A stretch of DNA of 64,000 nt from Pyrocephalus nanus (lineage: Eukaryota > Chordata > Aves > Passeriformes > Tyrannidae): positions 24,754,001 through 24,818,000 of the forward strand of contig CM076270.1 in assembly GCA_038380795.1 (NCBI GenBank), read 5' to 3'. The translations under genes were made by a program, and so were the position numbers. Below, piece by piece: positions 11,412 through 23,192 of this stretch (position 1 is the first letter of the stretch; each line of letters starts with the position of its first letter). Below the pieces are notes generated by a model. That model was not told where the DNA came from. It ran no database searches and worked only from the letters and a program-made list of their open reading frames with translations.

Positions 11412-11446
11412 CTTGAGAAATACTTCTTTTAAGTCTCCGGGGAGGT
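11412..11446 (-). other. PLSCR1: Candidate PLSCR1 5' exon (35 nt) or end of an alternative first exon
   Basis: On the minus strand, CATTCTTTTTTAG is followed by a 35-nt segment beginning ACCTCCCCGG and ending TTTCTCAAG, then a GTTAGT donor. It lies about 730 bp upstream of the start exon. Spliced to that exon, the PLSCR1 frame has a TAA in this segment, so it would be 5' UTR and would make the ATG at 10660 the first in-frame start. It could be an internal non-coding exon fed by the CpG island at 15.4 kb, or the end of a first exon that starts just below the ISRE at 11.64 kb. Without transcripts this cannot be settled. Confidence 0.45.
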
Positions 11447-11632
11447 CTAAAAAAGAATGGAATAGGCACTCATTTTAAATAGAATCAAAAACTTTAAAAT
11501 AAAAAAAATAAACCTAGTTGCTCTTCAAAAATGATCCAGTTCAATTTAAACTAGGAATGTATCTTGTCTGTTATGGATCTTCTGACTGCTTCAGTTCCAG
11601 GAAGATCGTTGTTCCAAGCTGGGAATTAAACT

Positions 11633-11663
11633 GAAACTGAAAGCAGTTCCTTCCTGTTTTCAC
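11633..11663. promoter_or_regulatory. Interferon-stimulated response element plus ETS-like site
   Basis: The plus strand has GAAACTGAAA at 11633-11642, an exact match to the ISRE core GAAANNGAAA. It is preceded by another AAACTG, so three phased repeats read AAACTGAAACTGAAAG. On the minus strand GTGAAAACAGGAAGG at 11649-11663 adds a GAAA half-site and an ETS-type GGAA core. The cluster is about 190 bp upstream of the candidate PLSCR1 5' exon. Mammalian PLSCR1 is interferon-induced through an ISRE near its first exon, so the place fits, but function is inferred. Confidence 0.6.
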
Positions 11664-11974
11664 TCCCAGAGTCAAAGCAGATGTCGGGGATGTTTATTGG
11701 TTCTGGGATGTCATGGAACTAGCTCATTTCCCAAAACCTGCACAAACCCCCCTGTTTATTAAATTGCTCTTAAAGCCATCCTTTTTTTTTAGTATTTTTT
11801 TCTTCTATTTACAGTTATACATCTGATTTAAAAATCTGAAAAAACACATCCAAACTTCACAACTCAAACCTTGTTTCCACAGTTTATTCTGTAGAGTGAC
11901 AAGTTTAATACCATATTAATTACGATGACAAAACTACCAGCTTGTAGGAATATCACTAATTAAAGGAGAATAAA

Positions 11975-12010
11975 CAATGTTATTTAAACTAGCAATGTTA
12001 TTTAAACTAG
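11975..12010. repeat. Perfect 18-bp tandem duplication
   Basis: CAATGTTATTTAAACTAG occurs twice in direct succession, at 11975-11992 and 11993-12010, with no mismatch, in non-coding DNA upstream of the ISRE region. Confidence 0.9.
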
Positions 12011-12598
12011 CACAGTTTATACTGTGAGATGTTCCAGCTACCTGAGCTTCAGTGAAATGCTGAGAATTACAGCTAAACTCTTTGGTAAAAGGAAAGACAG
12101 AATCATAGGATTTATTTTAAAGAAAGACTTCATAGTAGTCCAGAATTGTTTATTGCCCCTACAACCACACATATCTGCCATTATACAATCTAGGATTTAG
12201 AAAATGTTGATCTGCTCTCTAGCTAGAAAAGCAACAAAGATTTTACAAAGCTCAGCCCCCATTTCAGCAGACATGATGCTAAAGAGAATTGTTAAGATTA
12301 TTTTTTTAATCAAAATTGTCTCTGTTCTTCTACTACCCTTTATCTGGACTTCTATTACCTCCAATTCAGTCATCACACATCGTCAGTCACGCCCTGCTTT
12401 TCATCTGGAAAATTTATAAAAAGATTGTGCAATAACATTAAACTCTGAACCACCACAGAAATGAGGAACAAAAGCTCACTTTTGCCAACCTTTATATTGC
12501 ACAATACATATTTTTCTGCCAGGTTGTCACAAGTGGTGAAATTCCGGCCTGCTGAAACTTCAGCAGTAACGGGAAGACGAGTCACTCAGAAAATGTGT

Positions 12599-12785
12599 TC
12601 ACAGGATCATGCAACCTCCTGAGTTAGAAGGAACCCACCAGGATCACCAACATCCAGCTCCTGGCTCTGCCCAAGAATCACACCCTGTGCTGAGAGCATT
12701 GTCCAAATGCTGTTTGAGCTCTGCCAGGCTTGGTGCTGTGAACACTTCACTGCTGGTTCCACCAGCCTGAGCTGCACAGAGCCAT
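12599..12785 (-). mobile_element. CR1 LINE 3'-end fragment
   Basis: The plus strand shows AGGATCATGCAACCTCCTGA, then GTTAGAAGGAACCCACCAGG, GCATTGTCCAAATGCTGTTT, and CTCTGCCAGGCTTGGTGCTG. This order (GAAGGRACCCA-AGGATCA, GAGAGCATTGTCCAAA, CTCTGYCAGGCTTGGTGCTGTGA) is that of a CR1 3' region read in reverse. The element is truncated and diverged, with no open frame. Confidence 0.85.
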
Positions 12786-13740
12786 GAACTGAAGCCTACA
12801 TTTATATATTATTATATTTATTATTATGTTATTATACATTTATATATAGCTAGGTTATATTAGTTCTGGTAGCACTTTTAAAATAAGTATAGAGAACAGT
12901 CATTGAAACATTACTTACATAGCAAGAAAAACTGAAGGGTTTTGCATTTAGCTTCCACTAATACAAATGAGGGTGAATGCTATTTCTTTGTAATGGAGTT
13001 AAAAGTAGAAGTCCATTACTGAATTAATTTTAGTTCAACAAAAACAGCAGCTGCATGAATCGCTTGTGCTACACTTGTGACATGCTGCAACATGAATTCA
13101 CAATACAAATCGGGATTAAGTCTGTTGGAGTGAATAATCTGGCCATGATGTTCCAGAAGAAGCAGTTGTATATCTTTTTAATACATCTTTTTATAAGGCC
13201 TTGACTAATACGATTCCAAATTTGAATTTAGGCTGCCTTTAAGCAGAGGGATGAAACCACCTCCTAAGTTTATCCTTTTGACCCCAAATTTTGCAAGGAT
13301 TATAAGGGTCCTTCACATGTCATTACACTACCTGAGGTTTTTGCTAATCGAACATGGACCCAAATCCCACAGCTGAGTGCTGAAGGGCAAGAGGTGGTGG
13401 GGACCAGTCCCACCCCTCCGGGGTGAGGGATGTGCCAGGGAGCCTGTGCCGGGAAAAGCTGGCAGGTTTTGTCCTTTCCTGACAGATTCCCATAGTAACT
13501 CCTACCTGTGGGTCCACTCTCCCAAAGGGAGTACAGATGAGATATAAAACTCTCTCTTCTCTGGAGGAAGGGACATACATTGGTTCAACTTTACAAAAGG
13601 GGGAAACAGAAGTGATTTTGCTGCCAGAAAGGAGGCACCGGGGGAACTGATGATGCTTCACCTAAAGTCGCTGCCTGATAATGAGCAGCCCTCATGAAAT
13701 ACAGTTCCTGGATGGCCCACGGCCCCCTGCTGCACCTGAG

Positions 13741-13894
13741 CACTGGGAGCAGGAAAGGTGGGCACTGGGAGCAGGAAAGGTGGGCACTGGGAGCAGGAAA
13801 GGTGAGCACTGGGAGCAGGAAAGGTGACCACTGGGAGCAGGAAAGGTGAGCACTGGGAGCAGGAAAGGTGAGCACTGGGAGCAGGAAAGGTGGG
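13741..13894. repeat. 22-bp minisatellite, 7 copies
   Basis: Seven exact-period 22-bp units, each CACTGGGAGCAGGAAAGGTG followed by AG, GG or AC, starting at 13741, 13763, 13785, 13807, 13829, 13851 and 13873. Only the last three bases vary. The minus strand has no stop across the array, so repetitive FPAPSAHLSCSQ-type frames appear there; they are not genes. It lies between the ISRE and the CpG island. Confidence 0.95.
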
Positions 13895-14337
13895 CACTGC
13901 CAGATGATGCCCCTCCTGGCACTCACAACCTGAGCCCCACAGCATGGCTTCCAATCTCAACCACTGGAATGCTGAGAGGAAATAAATGGCACAAGAACCA
14001 CCACCAGCCCCCCAAACAGTCTTTATATGCCACGTGCAGCCATTCAGCCGTGGGCTGGCACACTGGCAGCACACTCCACCCTTCATTTGCTGCACTACTC
14101 ATGAGAGAAAGGAACTGATACCAACAAGTCTGATTTTTCATACCCTGTCCCTCTATACTATACTATCTAGAACCCATATTGCCAGCCTTCTTCCACACCC
14201 ATAGGAGTTCCCAGACTTTTGGCCTTTGCTCTCAGAAGTAGCAGTCAATTGCTAGGATAGCCTAGACCCTCTCACCCAGCACCAGCACAACCAATTCCTT
14301 ACAGAGTAAGGAAATAACATCCTTAGATAGTTCTTTC

Positions 14338-14359
14338 TTTTTTTTTTTTTTTTTTTTTT
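14338..14359. repeat. Poly-T homopolymer
   Basis: An uninterrupted run of about 22 T. No retroposon could be recognised beside it on either strand. Confidence 0.9.
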
Positions 14360-15349
14360 ATGAATGGGAGATTGTCCATGTTCCTTTTTCAATCACTTTC
14401 TCATTTTCAGAACTACAGTCCACACCCTACTCTGACACATCAGAAGATGTGCTTCCAGTAATTCAGAGATGTCATAATTACATTAACCACAAAGCTTCCG
14501 CTTTCTACCAGGAAAACAGCACAGTAGCACAACAGGCAGTTTAATTTCTTATCCAGCTCATTAAAATGCTGCCAAGAGCATACTGACATAATCCCCCAAG
14601 CACAAACATTACACACGGTTCCATTTAAATACCAAGTCAGGCCCTTTCCAAGGAGGTTTAACATTAAAAAAAGAAAGACCTAGAAAGCCAAGTTAGCTGT
14701 GAGGCATTCATTTGTTCACCCTGGCCAGCTTTGTGGCATTTCTTCTCATCGTCACATTATATTCGACTATTCAGCCACCTGATTTTAGCCTTCACTGCTG
14801 GAGAAACAGTACACTTAAAAACCACTCAGCTGATCTAAACTTAAGAAAATAGTCTTCAGAGAAGGCGCAAATGAAACGAGCTGTCAGCTGACTGGAAATA
14901 TTTCCGTTCTGATGCTGTGGGGTATCCTCTCCCCTTAGACTGGCACCTCTCCCGAAACCTAGGAGCGCAGACACCCGGCAGCCAAAAAATCAGGTCACAC
15001 CCTCTGCTCGATTCACTGCGGTCAGGAGCAGTGCTGCCAGCACCCTTCTGCTGCTGATGCTGAGCACTGCTGCTGCTGTTCCTGCTGCCAGCACCCTCCT
15101 CCTGCTGATGCTGCTGCTCCCTCGGGCAGGGCTCGCCCAGCACAGCCTGGCCAGCAACATCTTCCCTTAAACCAGTCCTTCCGAGCGAGCTACTTAACTC
15201 AAGAGAGCTAAATCCCGACTCAACGTGCAATCCCCAACCAGAAAACGCGGTCAATCTCATCGGCAGGCCCTGCTGCTCATCGGAGCATCCCCAGAGACGC
15301 CCCGAAGGAATGACGGGCGATGAGGACGCTTAAAGGCACAGCAAAAAAG

Positions 15350-15620
15350 CTACCGTTCCCAAAGGCGAGGCGGAGCTCCTGTGCTGTCCCTGTGCTGTCC
15401 CTGTGCCGTTCCCGTGCCGTTCCTGTGCCGTTCCCCGTCCCCGTCCCCGTTCCCCTCCCTGTGCCCGGCACACCCCTCGCTGTGGGGCGGGCGCTGCCGG
15501 GGCCGGCGCGGGGCGGGGAGCGGGCCCCGCTGGGCGCTGCAGGACGGGCCGATCCCCGCGGGTCCCCCAGCCTCTCCCTTCGCCCGATTTACTCGTGTTC
15601 CCTCCCCGTCAGCATCAGTG
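15350..15620. promoter_or_regulatory. CpG island, likely promoter of PLSCR1
   Basis: By far the densest CpG stretch in the window, with GGGGCGGGC at 15484-15492 and GGGGCGGGG at 15510-15518 (Sp1/KLF-type boxes) and repeated GCCG, CCGG and CGCG. No TATA box is evident, as is usual for such promoters. The nearest gene is PLSCR1, whose coding start lies 4.7 kb away on the minus strand. No strong minus-strand splice donor is visible just below the island, so the first exon is not placed. Divergent transcription to the plus side is possible. Confidence 0.6.
15379..15470. repeat. Degenerate 11-12-bp tandem repeat inside the CpG island
   Basis: Successive CTGTGCTGTCC, CTGTGCTGTCC, CTGTGCCGTTCC, CGTGCCGTTCC and TGTGCCGTTCC units run into CCGTCCCCGTCCCCG. 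The short frames across it on both strands are repeat artefacts. The minus strand is G-rich. Confidence 0.8.
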
Positions 15621-16164
15621 CCGATTCCCTGCATTTTCAGTTCATAATTCATTAATTTAATGAATCAATTTTTACCTTTTAGGCACAGAGCATCAGGTTG
15701 CGCGCAGGCGGTAACTCCAAGCTGCGTGCCCACCCCTGAAGGGAAAACAAATGGTATTTGTAACAATTTCAGCGTGCTTATAAGGCACCATCTCGGGGCG
15801 AAAAAAAAAAAAATAATATATGTGGACTTCATAGTGACGGGAACAAGAACGAACAATACTGAATTGTTTGGGAAACAAAGGGCTTGCAGAAAGTCGGCTC
15901 ACGCCCTGATTAACAGCGTTGGTGAACTGGTCATTTACCCAGTGACCTTCTGGTGACCACGTGAAGAGGAAACTTTACTTCATCCAAAGCACACAAATCT
16001 GATCCCAGTAATTGGTGCCGGCGTGAAACCCAAGACTGGGCATTCAGTTTGAATCCTTAATATTAAGAAAATGGAAATTAGTTGATGCAGGTCGCTTCCT
16101 TTACATACTTTTTCTTTTACACCCCCAGAATTAAGGTGTCTGTTTCAATATGGAACTTTCCATA

Positions 16165-16246
16165 AGCCAAACCAAACCAAAGAACAACAAAAACCAACCA
16201 AACAGAACCAAACAAAACCCAAACAAACACCCCCCCCCCCCCCCCC
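16165..16246. repeat. C/A-rich low-complexity tract ending in 17 C
   Basis: AACCAAACC-type repeats end in an uninterrupted C run at 16230-16246. The reverse strand is G/T-rich with a G17 run. Homopolymer length may be affected by sequencing error. Confidence 0.9.
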
Positions 16247-18115
16247 ATTATTCTAGCCCTGCACTGAACTTCAGCTAAACACCAGATATGACAAGGATTT
16301 GGGGATTTTATTTTGCTGGGTTCCTCAGGTGCAGGAGAATCTAATCTAAAGCTGACTAGCATTTTTCCACACATCTGCATTGAGTCCACTAAGAGGATTA
16401 ATAGCAGACACACAGAAATAGGTTTTAAACATCTTTTGAGAAATAGGTACAGAATTATTTTGACATGGTTGGGAAATTAGAAATACATGGTAGCGTTTGA
16501 TACTACCTTTATTTTTTATGGGAATATAGCATCGTTATATTTAGCTGAGCTCAGACTCACATGCTGAACTTTAGCAAACATGCCTTTTTGACACAGAGAT
16601 GAATGCTACCCCTTAGACAAGAATATCATTGTTTTATCAAAGAGAACAAAGATAGCATATATCTTCCTCCTCCATTCAGGCATTTATCAGTAGGAAAATA
16701 CCTATTCACTTGCAGAGGCAGAAAAAAAGATGCCATGATGCACCCAATACACAGTAAATTATCAGTCTTTCCTGTATCAAATAATATTCCACTTATTTTC
16801 TTATCTAACTAGGATCACTGATGCTGTGACTGTCAGTCAGTGCTTTTCTGTTAGGTCAGTGGGTTGAAATGCTCAGTATCTTTTTGTTTCTTTCACTGAG
16901 TAGACTTAACCAGTGTTGCAGGGAAACGCCTAAAACATTAAGGAACGAAGCTGGAATTACTTCAAGAGAAATGAGAAAGTGACCACACTTCTAGTAATTT
17001 AGTCTTTCAGGTTTAAGCATGTTTGCCTCAAAATAAACGTTATTTGTAGATTATTGGCCCCGTTTTCTAGGTATGTTGCTTATGGTCTACATGCTCAGAG
17101 CATTTCTTTCTACTGCTTAACTTCTGATGCCCTCAATGGCAGCCCCTCAACTGATCCTCTGGTGTCCAACACCAGAAATGGGATCAGTTCCTCCACCAGC
17201 TTCTCACACAGAGGTCTCCAGTAGCCTGATGGCTGCACAGAGCTGAGCTGACCAAAGCAGCTTTCATCTTTCTTCACAACCCCACCAAAGCAGCTCCTTT
17301 TCCCTGCAGTCTGTGAGAGAGCATGGGAGGCAGTTTAGTCAGGGCTGTACCTGAGAGCAAACATCCTTTGTGCTGCTCAGAACCTGTGTAACCACATTTA
17401 ACCCCAGGAAAGGCATTGTTTGTTTGCATTGCTAAAGGAAATAAAAGGAGTGACTGGTGGGTTTGCCTTCTGTGCCAGTGGCAATCCCATAGAATACTCC
17501 CTTCTCCAGCATTTGTGATCTGGAGAGCAAACCTGGAACAGCAAGCAGTCATGGGAGATGCAAAGATAAGCTGGGAGGAGCTGCTGTCTTAAATATAGAA
17601 AAGACAAAGGACATGAGGTCTGAGGCACAAAATTGAAGGTGCTGCCAGGACATAAATGAAAGGAGGAACAAGGGAAAAAGAAAGAAGGAATAAAGGAAAA
17701 GATTTCTCCCCCCCCTGTCCAGGCCAGGAAAGGCTCCTGAGCTGCACTGGGGGGAGCCACAGCCAAGGGGGACGTTTTTCCCCACTGTTTTCCATCCCTC
17801 ACCTGTGCACACTCTGAAAGGCTGCTGACACTCCAGCCATGCACACAAAGGAATGGAAAAGGCACTGACCAAGTCCAGCACCTCCAGTTTCTGGAAAGTA
17901 TTGCAAAATACTTCCACCATTGAATGGAAACTGGTGCAGGGATAAGGCAGAATGGAGTAAATTGGAAGCAGTGTTATCACCTGGGAATAATGGGGAAAAG
18001 CAAAACTGAATGTCAAATTAGTCAAAAGTCAAATATCAGAAACATTTTGGTGAGTACAGGAGGAAAGGTAGATCCTGACTGCACCACAGATGGCAATATT
18101 GGCTGCTCTGCACTC

Positions 18116-18179
18116 GTGAAAACCACACAGTTTACTGGTGAAAACCACACAATTTACTGGTGAAAACCACACAATTTAC
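18116..18179. repeat. 22-bp tandem repeat, about 2.9 copies
   Basis: Three successive units GTGAAAACCACACARTTTAC(TG), starting at 18116, 18138 and 18160. The first has G where the other two have A; the last lacks the final TG. Intergenic. Confidence 0.9.
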
Positions 18180-18549
18180 ACTCACACAAAAATGCACTTT
18201 CAAATTCTGACTGAAGTGACAATTACTTGATACAATTTTCACAATACTTAGAACTTGCTGAGAGAATTTTGATTTTAAAAGACTGACCACAACCCCAAAT
18301 ATTTACATTAAAGAAATCTTATCCAGAATCAATATTTATTTTCTTTTTCCATTTATACCATTTGTTATATCCAGACTAGTAGTGGTTTTGAAAGCAGATA
18401 GGCAAATAATAAAATGTTGCAATAGGCAAAATCTACATTTTAATAAAACATAATGAGTCTAATATCAGACCATCACCAGTGTGACAGACATGATGTACAG
18501 GCAGTAAAAGGCAGTTTAAATCCAAGCATTTTTAAAAGTGGATAAATTA

Positions 18550-18576
18550 CTATTATTATTATTATTATTATTATTT
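18550..18576. repeat. (TTA)n microsatellite
   Basis: An uninterrupted trinucleotide run of about nine ATT units in intergenic sequence, a likely length-variable marker. Confidence 0.9.
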
Positions 18577-21500
18577 CTTTGATGTGGAACTGGGGCAAGT
18601 GGATTCCATCCTACTAACAGCTGACAGGCACCTGACAGCCCCCAAGTCTCAGTGTAGATCTGGTTTTGTTTTGGTTATTAGGCCTTCACTATGATAATAA
18701 AACATGTATTCATGAAGCCGGAGGAGCAGCCAACACATCATCTCTGTATTAAAGATTTGTAGCTGTGGTAACAGGACTGTTCACATATTTGATTTCATCT
18801 AACAATGTCAAGTCAGTCATCAGGCCTGCAGTCTAACAAATGAGGGTTGGGTTTTCCTTTGAGAGGGAAACTGGGTGAAAATGGTTTTAGTAGTGTATTA
18901 TCTTCGTTAATTCAGCACCCAGATGGCATGATTGGACAGTTATGAGGTCCAAACCATACAAAACAGCAGTCCTTATGTTTTTACATCCACTAACCAGCAA
19001 TAGGTCCCCTCGGGCTGTCAGTGACAATCCTGATAATCACTTACAGAGGAACAGCAGCTCCCGCAGTGAGCTGTCAGCCCTCACCATCAGCCTTCCCTCA
19101 AGATACTGGAACACAAGGGGAAAACAACAACTAAACAATAACAGAAACAATACCACGCATTTGGGTTTGCTACTCAATGTTTTTGTGCCAAAGCAATTTC
19201 TTTCTCAGGCTAAAGAAGGAGGTTAAATAAAGTTTTACTGCTGCCAGTCATGCGAGTTTTTGAATGTCAGCACTGTGGATGAACCACCATAAGCTGCTTT
19301 GCAGTCAGAAAACAGGATATGGGGAGAAAAAGAACAACTCAACATAAAGAAATAGGCCATTACCGTTTACAGCATTTAGGATTAACTGTGATACCAAGAG
19401 TTTAAAATGCAGCTTGTGTAAATCCTGTTTTCTGCTAAAGGGATATTGGAACTGCAAATAGATATTTACAGGGAACGTTTCCCTAGGCACGATTCTTTTT
19501 TTCCTAAAAAGCATAATTAATTCCAGCATAATTAATACAACAGACCAAAAAAGTCAGATCAGGACAATTCCACAAGCCCCATCCTGGACACACGTCCAGC
19601 TCTTGTGTGTTGAAGTTGGCACTCTGAATTCCCAGGCTGCTTAAAGTTATCTGGGTTTGGGTTTGGATTTGTTTGGGGTTTTTTTAAGTTTTTTGCAAAG
19701 CCAACTTCTTTCATTTAAGCACTGCTGTAAGCAGCACCAGATCCTACAGCAGCAGTGACGTGTCAGTGGTCCTTGAGCACTCCCTCCCTCCCTCCAGTCC
19801 ATTTCCTCACAAACATTCCATGCATGCGTGGGATTCACCGCCCAGCTCCTCTGGAGCTGATGTTGCTGTGCTGCTGCAGAACTGGAATGGTATGAAGCAG
19901 TTATGATAGGACAGCCAGGCCCTTGGATTGACATGCCCCCTTTTAAAATGGACATAAACCAGGGAAGCTGCAAGCAGCAGCGCATTGCCGTGGTGTACAG
20001 GGTACCCCTGGCCTGAGGGAAGGAGTCTCCTCTGCTCCCTCTGCCCATCTTCCAGAGCCCTCTCTCCCCAGCTGCATCTCTGCTGGAGCACAGCAAAGAA
20101 TATCATGCAGCTCCCAGGCCCACATCTGCTGTCACTGATAATATTTTAGTCTTCTGGACACTAACACTGCACTTGAATTCAGCGGTACTAGAAAATACTG
20201 CCTTTTAACTTTACTGTTCTCGATGAGGCACTCTTGGCTTGTCCAGGAGCTGCTGATAAAGAAGAAGCTGTAAATGAGGCTGGGTTTGATTGTGCTGTGG
20301 TATGCACTGGCACTTCTTTTATCAGCATGAAGGCAAACAGAGCAATACCTAAACACAGAACCAGGCTGAGGACAGGATGTTCTTAAAACCAGTGAAGTCC
20401 AAGTTAATGTGTTTCATAAGACTCATCTGATAGAATGTACTGGAGACATTGAGCTTTCATTAATTAAGAAGACAATTAAGGAGTTGTAAATGCAGAAGAA
20501 ACATTAGATCTGCAAGCGTTTATGAGGTGAATTTACAGCTCAATTAAGAATGAAAATTGAGGAAACCCGGCAACAGGCACTGCTTCTCACACACACACAG
20601 CTGGGGGACTTGGGGAGGGTTGGCAGCTGGAAAGAAGAAAATATAGGGAAAGGAAAATGGAAAATATTTACATCAGACATAAACCCTGTTCACTTTCAAG
20701 ACCTAGCCACCAATGTCAGGTACTGTAAACTCTAACCTCATACCACTTACCTGGGATGTGGAGTAATCACACATGAAGAAATTGCTAATCAAAGCAGTGA
20801 CCTCATGCTCAGGCCAGGACCACTTCTCAGAAATCCTGAGCACAGCTTTCAGGAGATTCACATTTAGTCCTATTATTTCTTAAATCAAGTTTGCCAGATT
20901 TGTTACTCGCAGACGAGGAGATTTTTCTCCCTGGTTGCTGTATCGTGGTATTATAAATTGTATTTGCCATCCAAGCTTTGATTCAATTTTTTTAGCATAA
21001 TTGAGCTGCTGGTTGTTATAGATCAAGCAGATGCCCTCTCCTCTGTTCTCCTCTCCCCTTAACCATGTCTCTGCTGGCAAAGCACCAGCAGGATGCTTGT
21101 ACCCTCCCAGCCAGACTGCAGTTTCCCTTGCAGATGGGACAGGTTTGCAGCTGGAGGACTCTGCACCAACAGCAGCCAGCCCTGCCAGATTCACAGAGCT
21201 CCTGCATTACTGCAGGAGGAGGGTGAGTGACCTATAGTCCTTCTGATCCTGGTCCTGTCCCCTGCACTTGCAGCTTCTGCAAGTTGGATGGGATAAGGTG
21301 GCCTACAAAGTCTATACAAGCAGACTCTGCAGGTTTCTGGAACCAGTGTGCTCCTGAGGCAGCTCTTCAAAACTGAAGTAAAAGTCTTTTTCACACTGGT
21401 ATTTACAATTATTCAACATGGTTCTCTTTCAGTGACCCTTCCCAGAATTTCAAGGCATGTGACTTCTGCCTAACTAGATCTGTATTAGTATTAATCAGCA

Positions 21501-23079
21501 TTTTCTATGGCTACAGAACAAACGTTTTACACCATTGACTAGTTTTCTCTGAATTAATAATATAAAATGCTTGCTGGTAGAGCTGCCTACAATTACTCTG
21601 GACTCATCTGACAAAAGGCCTTAATGTGGTGTTGGAACTCCAAACCCTTCTGTGTCAACCAGGACTGCAGTTAAGGTGACACTGCTTTATAAGCAACAGA
21701 ATGAACAAAGCTATTTGTAAAATTTAATTTCTGGGAGAACGTGGGAGAAGAGAGGAGTCAGAGCCCTTTTTCACAGTTTGTTGGGTTTTTTTACTACTTC
21801 TGCAGTGATATATCTCCTTCAGGAAAGGCTTCTATTTCCACTTTTTTATAATAAAGTGATTTAGATTAAAAGTTCACCAAGAAAGCTAACACACAGTTGT
21901 AGCAATAAAGATATCTCTTGTGCCAAGGACATCAGTGCTGCATGAGGCATTTTGCATCTCTGCAGATTTTCTTAAGCGTTTTTCTCCCTTAATCATTTCT
22001 TATCAGTGATATTCCAAAAGTACAAGATAAGATAACATTATAGCTTGAAGAGATCAGCAGAGCAGTAGATAACCATGACTCCACCAATCAGATGCTTATT
22101 TTGTAGCAAAGATCCATTACTCTACCAAGTACCTATTTATAAAGACCATATTAGACTTCACAGCTGATTGAAAGTATTCATTTACACTTGATAAAAATAT
22201 TTTATTTTCCTTATGTACTCCTCCACCACCTGCTAGTTCTTCCCTTAGCTCAGGTTACCCTGTGGTTGTGCAAGGATTTGTCTTGGTCAGACTCTTCCTT
22301 TTTCCAAGCTCCACAACCATTTACCCTTTCCCAGCCAACAGGGTGAAGGGCCTTACCCAGGGAAGTGACAGCTCAGCTAAAACTCTGGGTTCAGTGGAAC
22401 CAGTCCAACACAGCACTGGCAAGAGAGAACTGTGCAGAGACCACAGGAACTGAGATAAACCATTTTATGGGACCATTCTGAGTGCCATGTACACACCTTT
22501 TTAGTGCCCCAGCCATATAACCACACCTCTCTAGGACAGCAGGTACATGCATGGAGGTCAAAAGCACACACCCATTGGAGGAGATCAGTTCATCTGCTGG
22601 AAAAACACAAATCAGGGCAAAACACCGGGTCCCACTGGTTGCAACCACTGCAGATAAAAGCAAACAGTTTCATCTGACAGAAGTTTGTGTGGATCACATG
22701 CACACACTTTATTTGTGTGTCCCACCTGCTGGCACACTTGATGTTGACATATCAGTCGGTGTTCTTCTGCTCTTATTGAACAGAGTCTTTCCCAAAGGCA
22801 CACCCTGGCTGTTTACAGAAATGCTTCTCTCCACAATGGTCCCTAGATTTAGTTGGTATTTGGTTGGTATTTATGTTCATTATCGTGACAGGTGCCTGAA
22901 ATGATTCCTGATGGTAAAATAGTTTTTCAAGGGTCTAGAAAAAACACCTGGATAGAAAAACTAATGCAGCCATTAGCCTTGTCCAAATTTTCCCCAGGCT
23001 TCTGCAAGCAATCCATAAATGACCAAGAGGAGACACAAAGCAACACTGCACCTCGATACATGCACTGTGACATTTTCTG

Positions 23080-23192
23080 TAGGGCTTTGAGCAGTGCAGT
23101 CTCGTGGAAGCTGTCCCTGCCATGGGAAGGGCATTGGAACTTGGTGATCTTTAAGGTCCCTTCCAACCCAAACCATTCTGTGATTCTGTGAT
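23080..23192 (+). mobile_element. CR1 LINE 3' end
   Basis: Reads ...GGGCATTGGAACTTGGTGAT, CTTTAAGGTCCCTTCCAACC, then ATTCTGTGATTCTGTGAT. This is the canonical avian CR1 3' terminus with its 8-bp ATTCTGTG microsatellite-like end, on the plus strand. It is 5'-truncated to about 110 bp, as most CR1 copies are, and carries no reverse-transcriptase frame. Confidence 0.95.

Larger units (their letters stand above)
11670..15340 (-). other. Region between the PLSCR1 ISRE and the CpG island, probable first intron or upstream sequence
   Basis: Apart from the CR1 fragment, the minisatellite, the poly-T run and a CTG-rich stretch at about 15045-15125, this is unique sequence with no recognisable coding exon. 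If transcription starts in the CpG island, this is PLSCR1 intron 1; if it starts near 11.6 kb, it is upstream sequence. A 134-codon minus-strand frame at 14856-15260, with Gln/Ser-rich low complexity from the CTG stretch, starts about 100 bp past the island. It has no similarity I recognise and a poor start context. Confidence 0.5.

Noticed and set aside
8312..13894. Tandem arrays considered as CRISPR
   Set aside because: Units are contiguous and nearly identical with no unique spacers, no cas genes are present, and the locus is vertebrate.
13591..14095. Minus-strand frames with repeated FPAPSAHLSCSQ-type sequence
   Set aside because: They are the translation of the 22-bp minisatellite, not a protein family.
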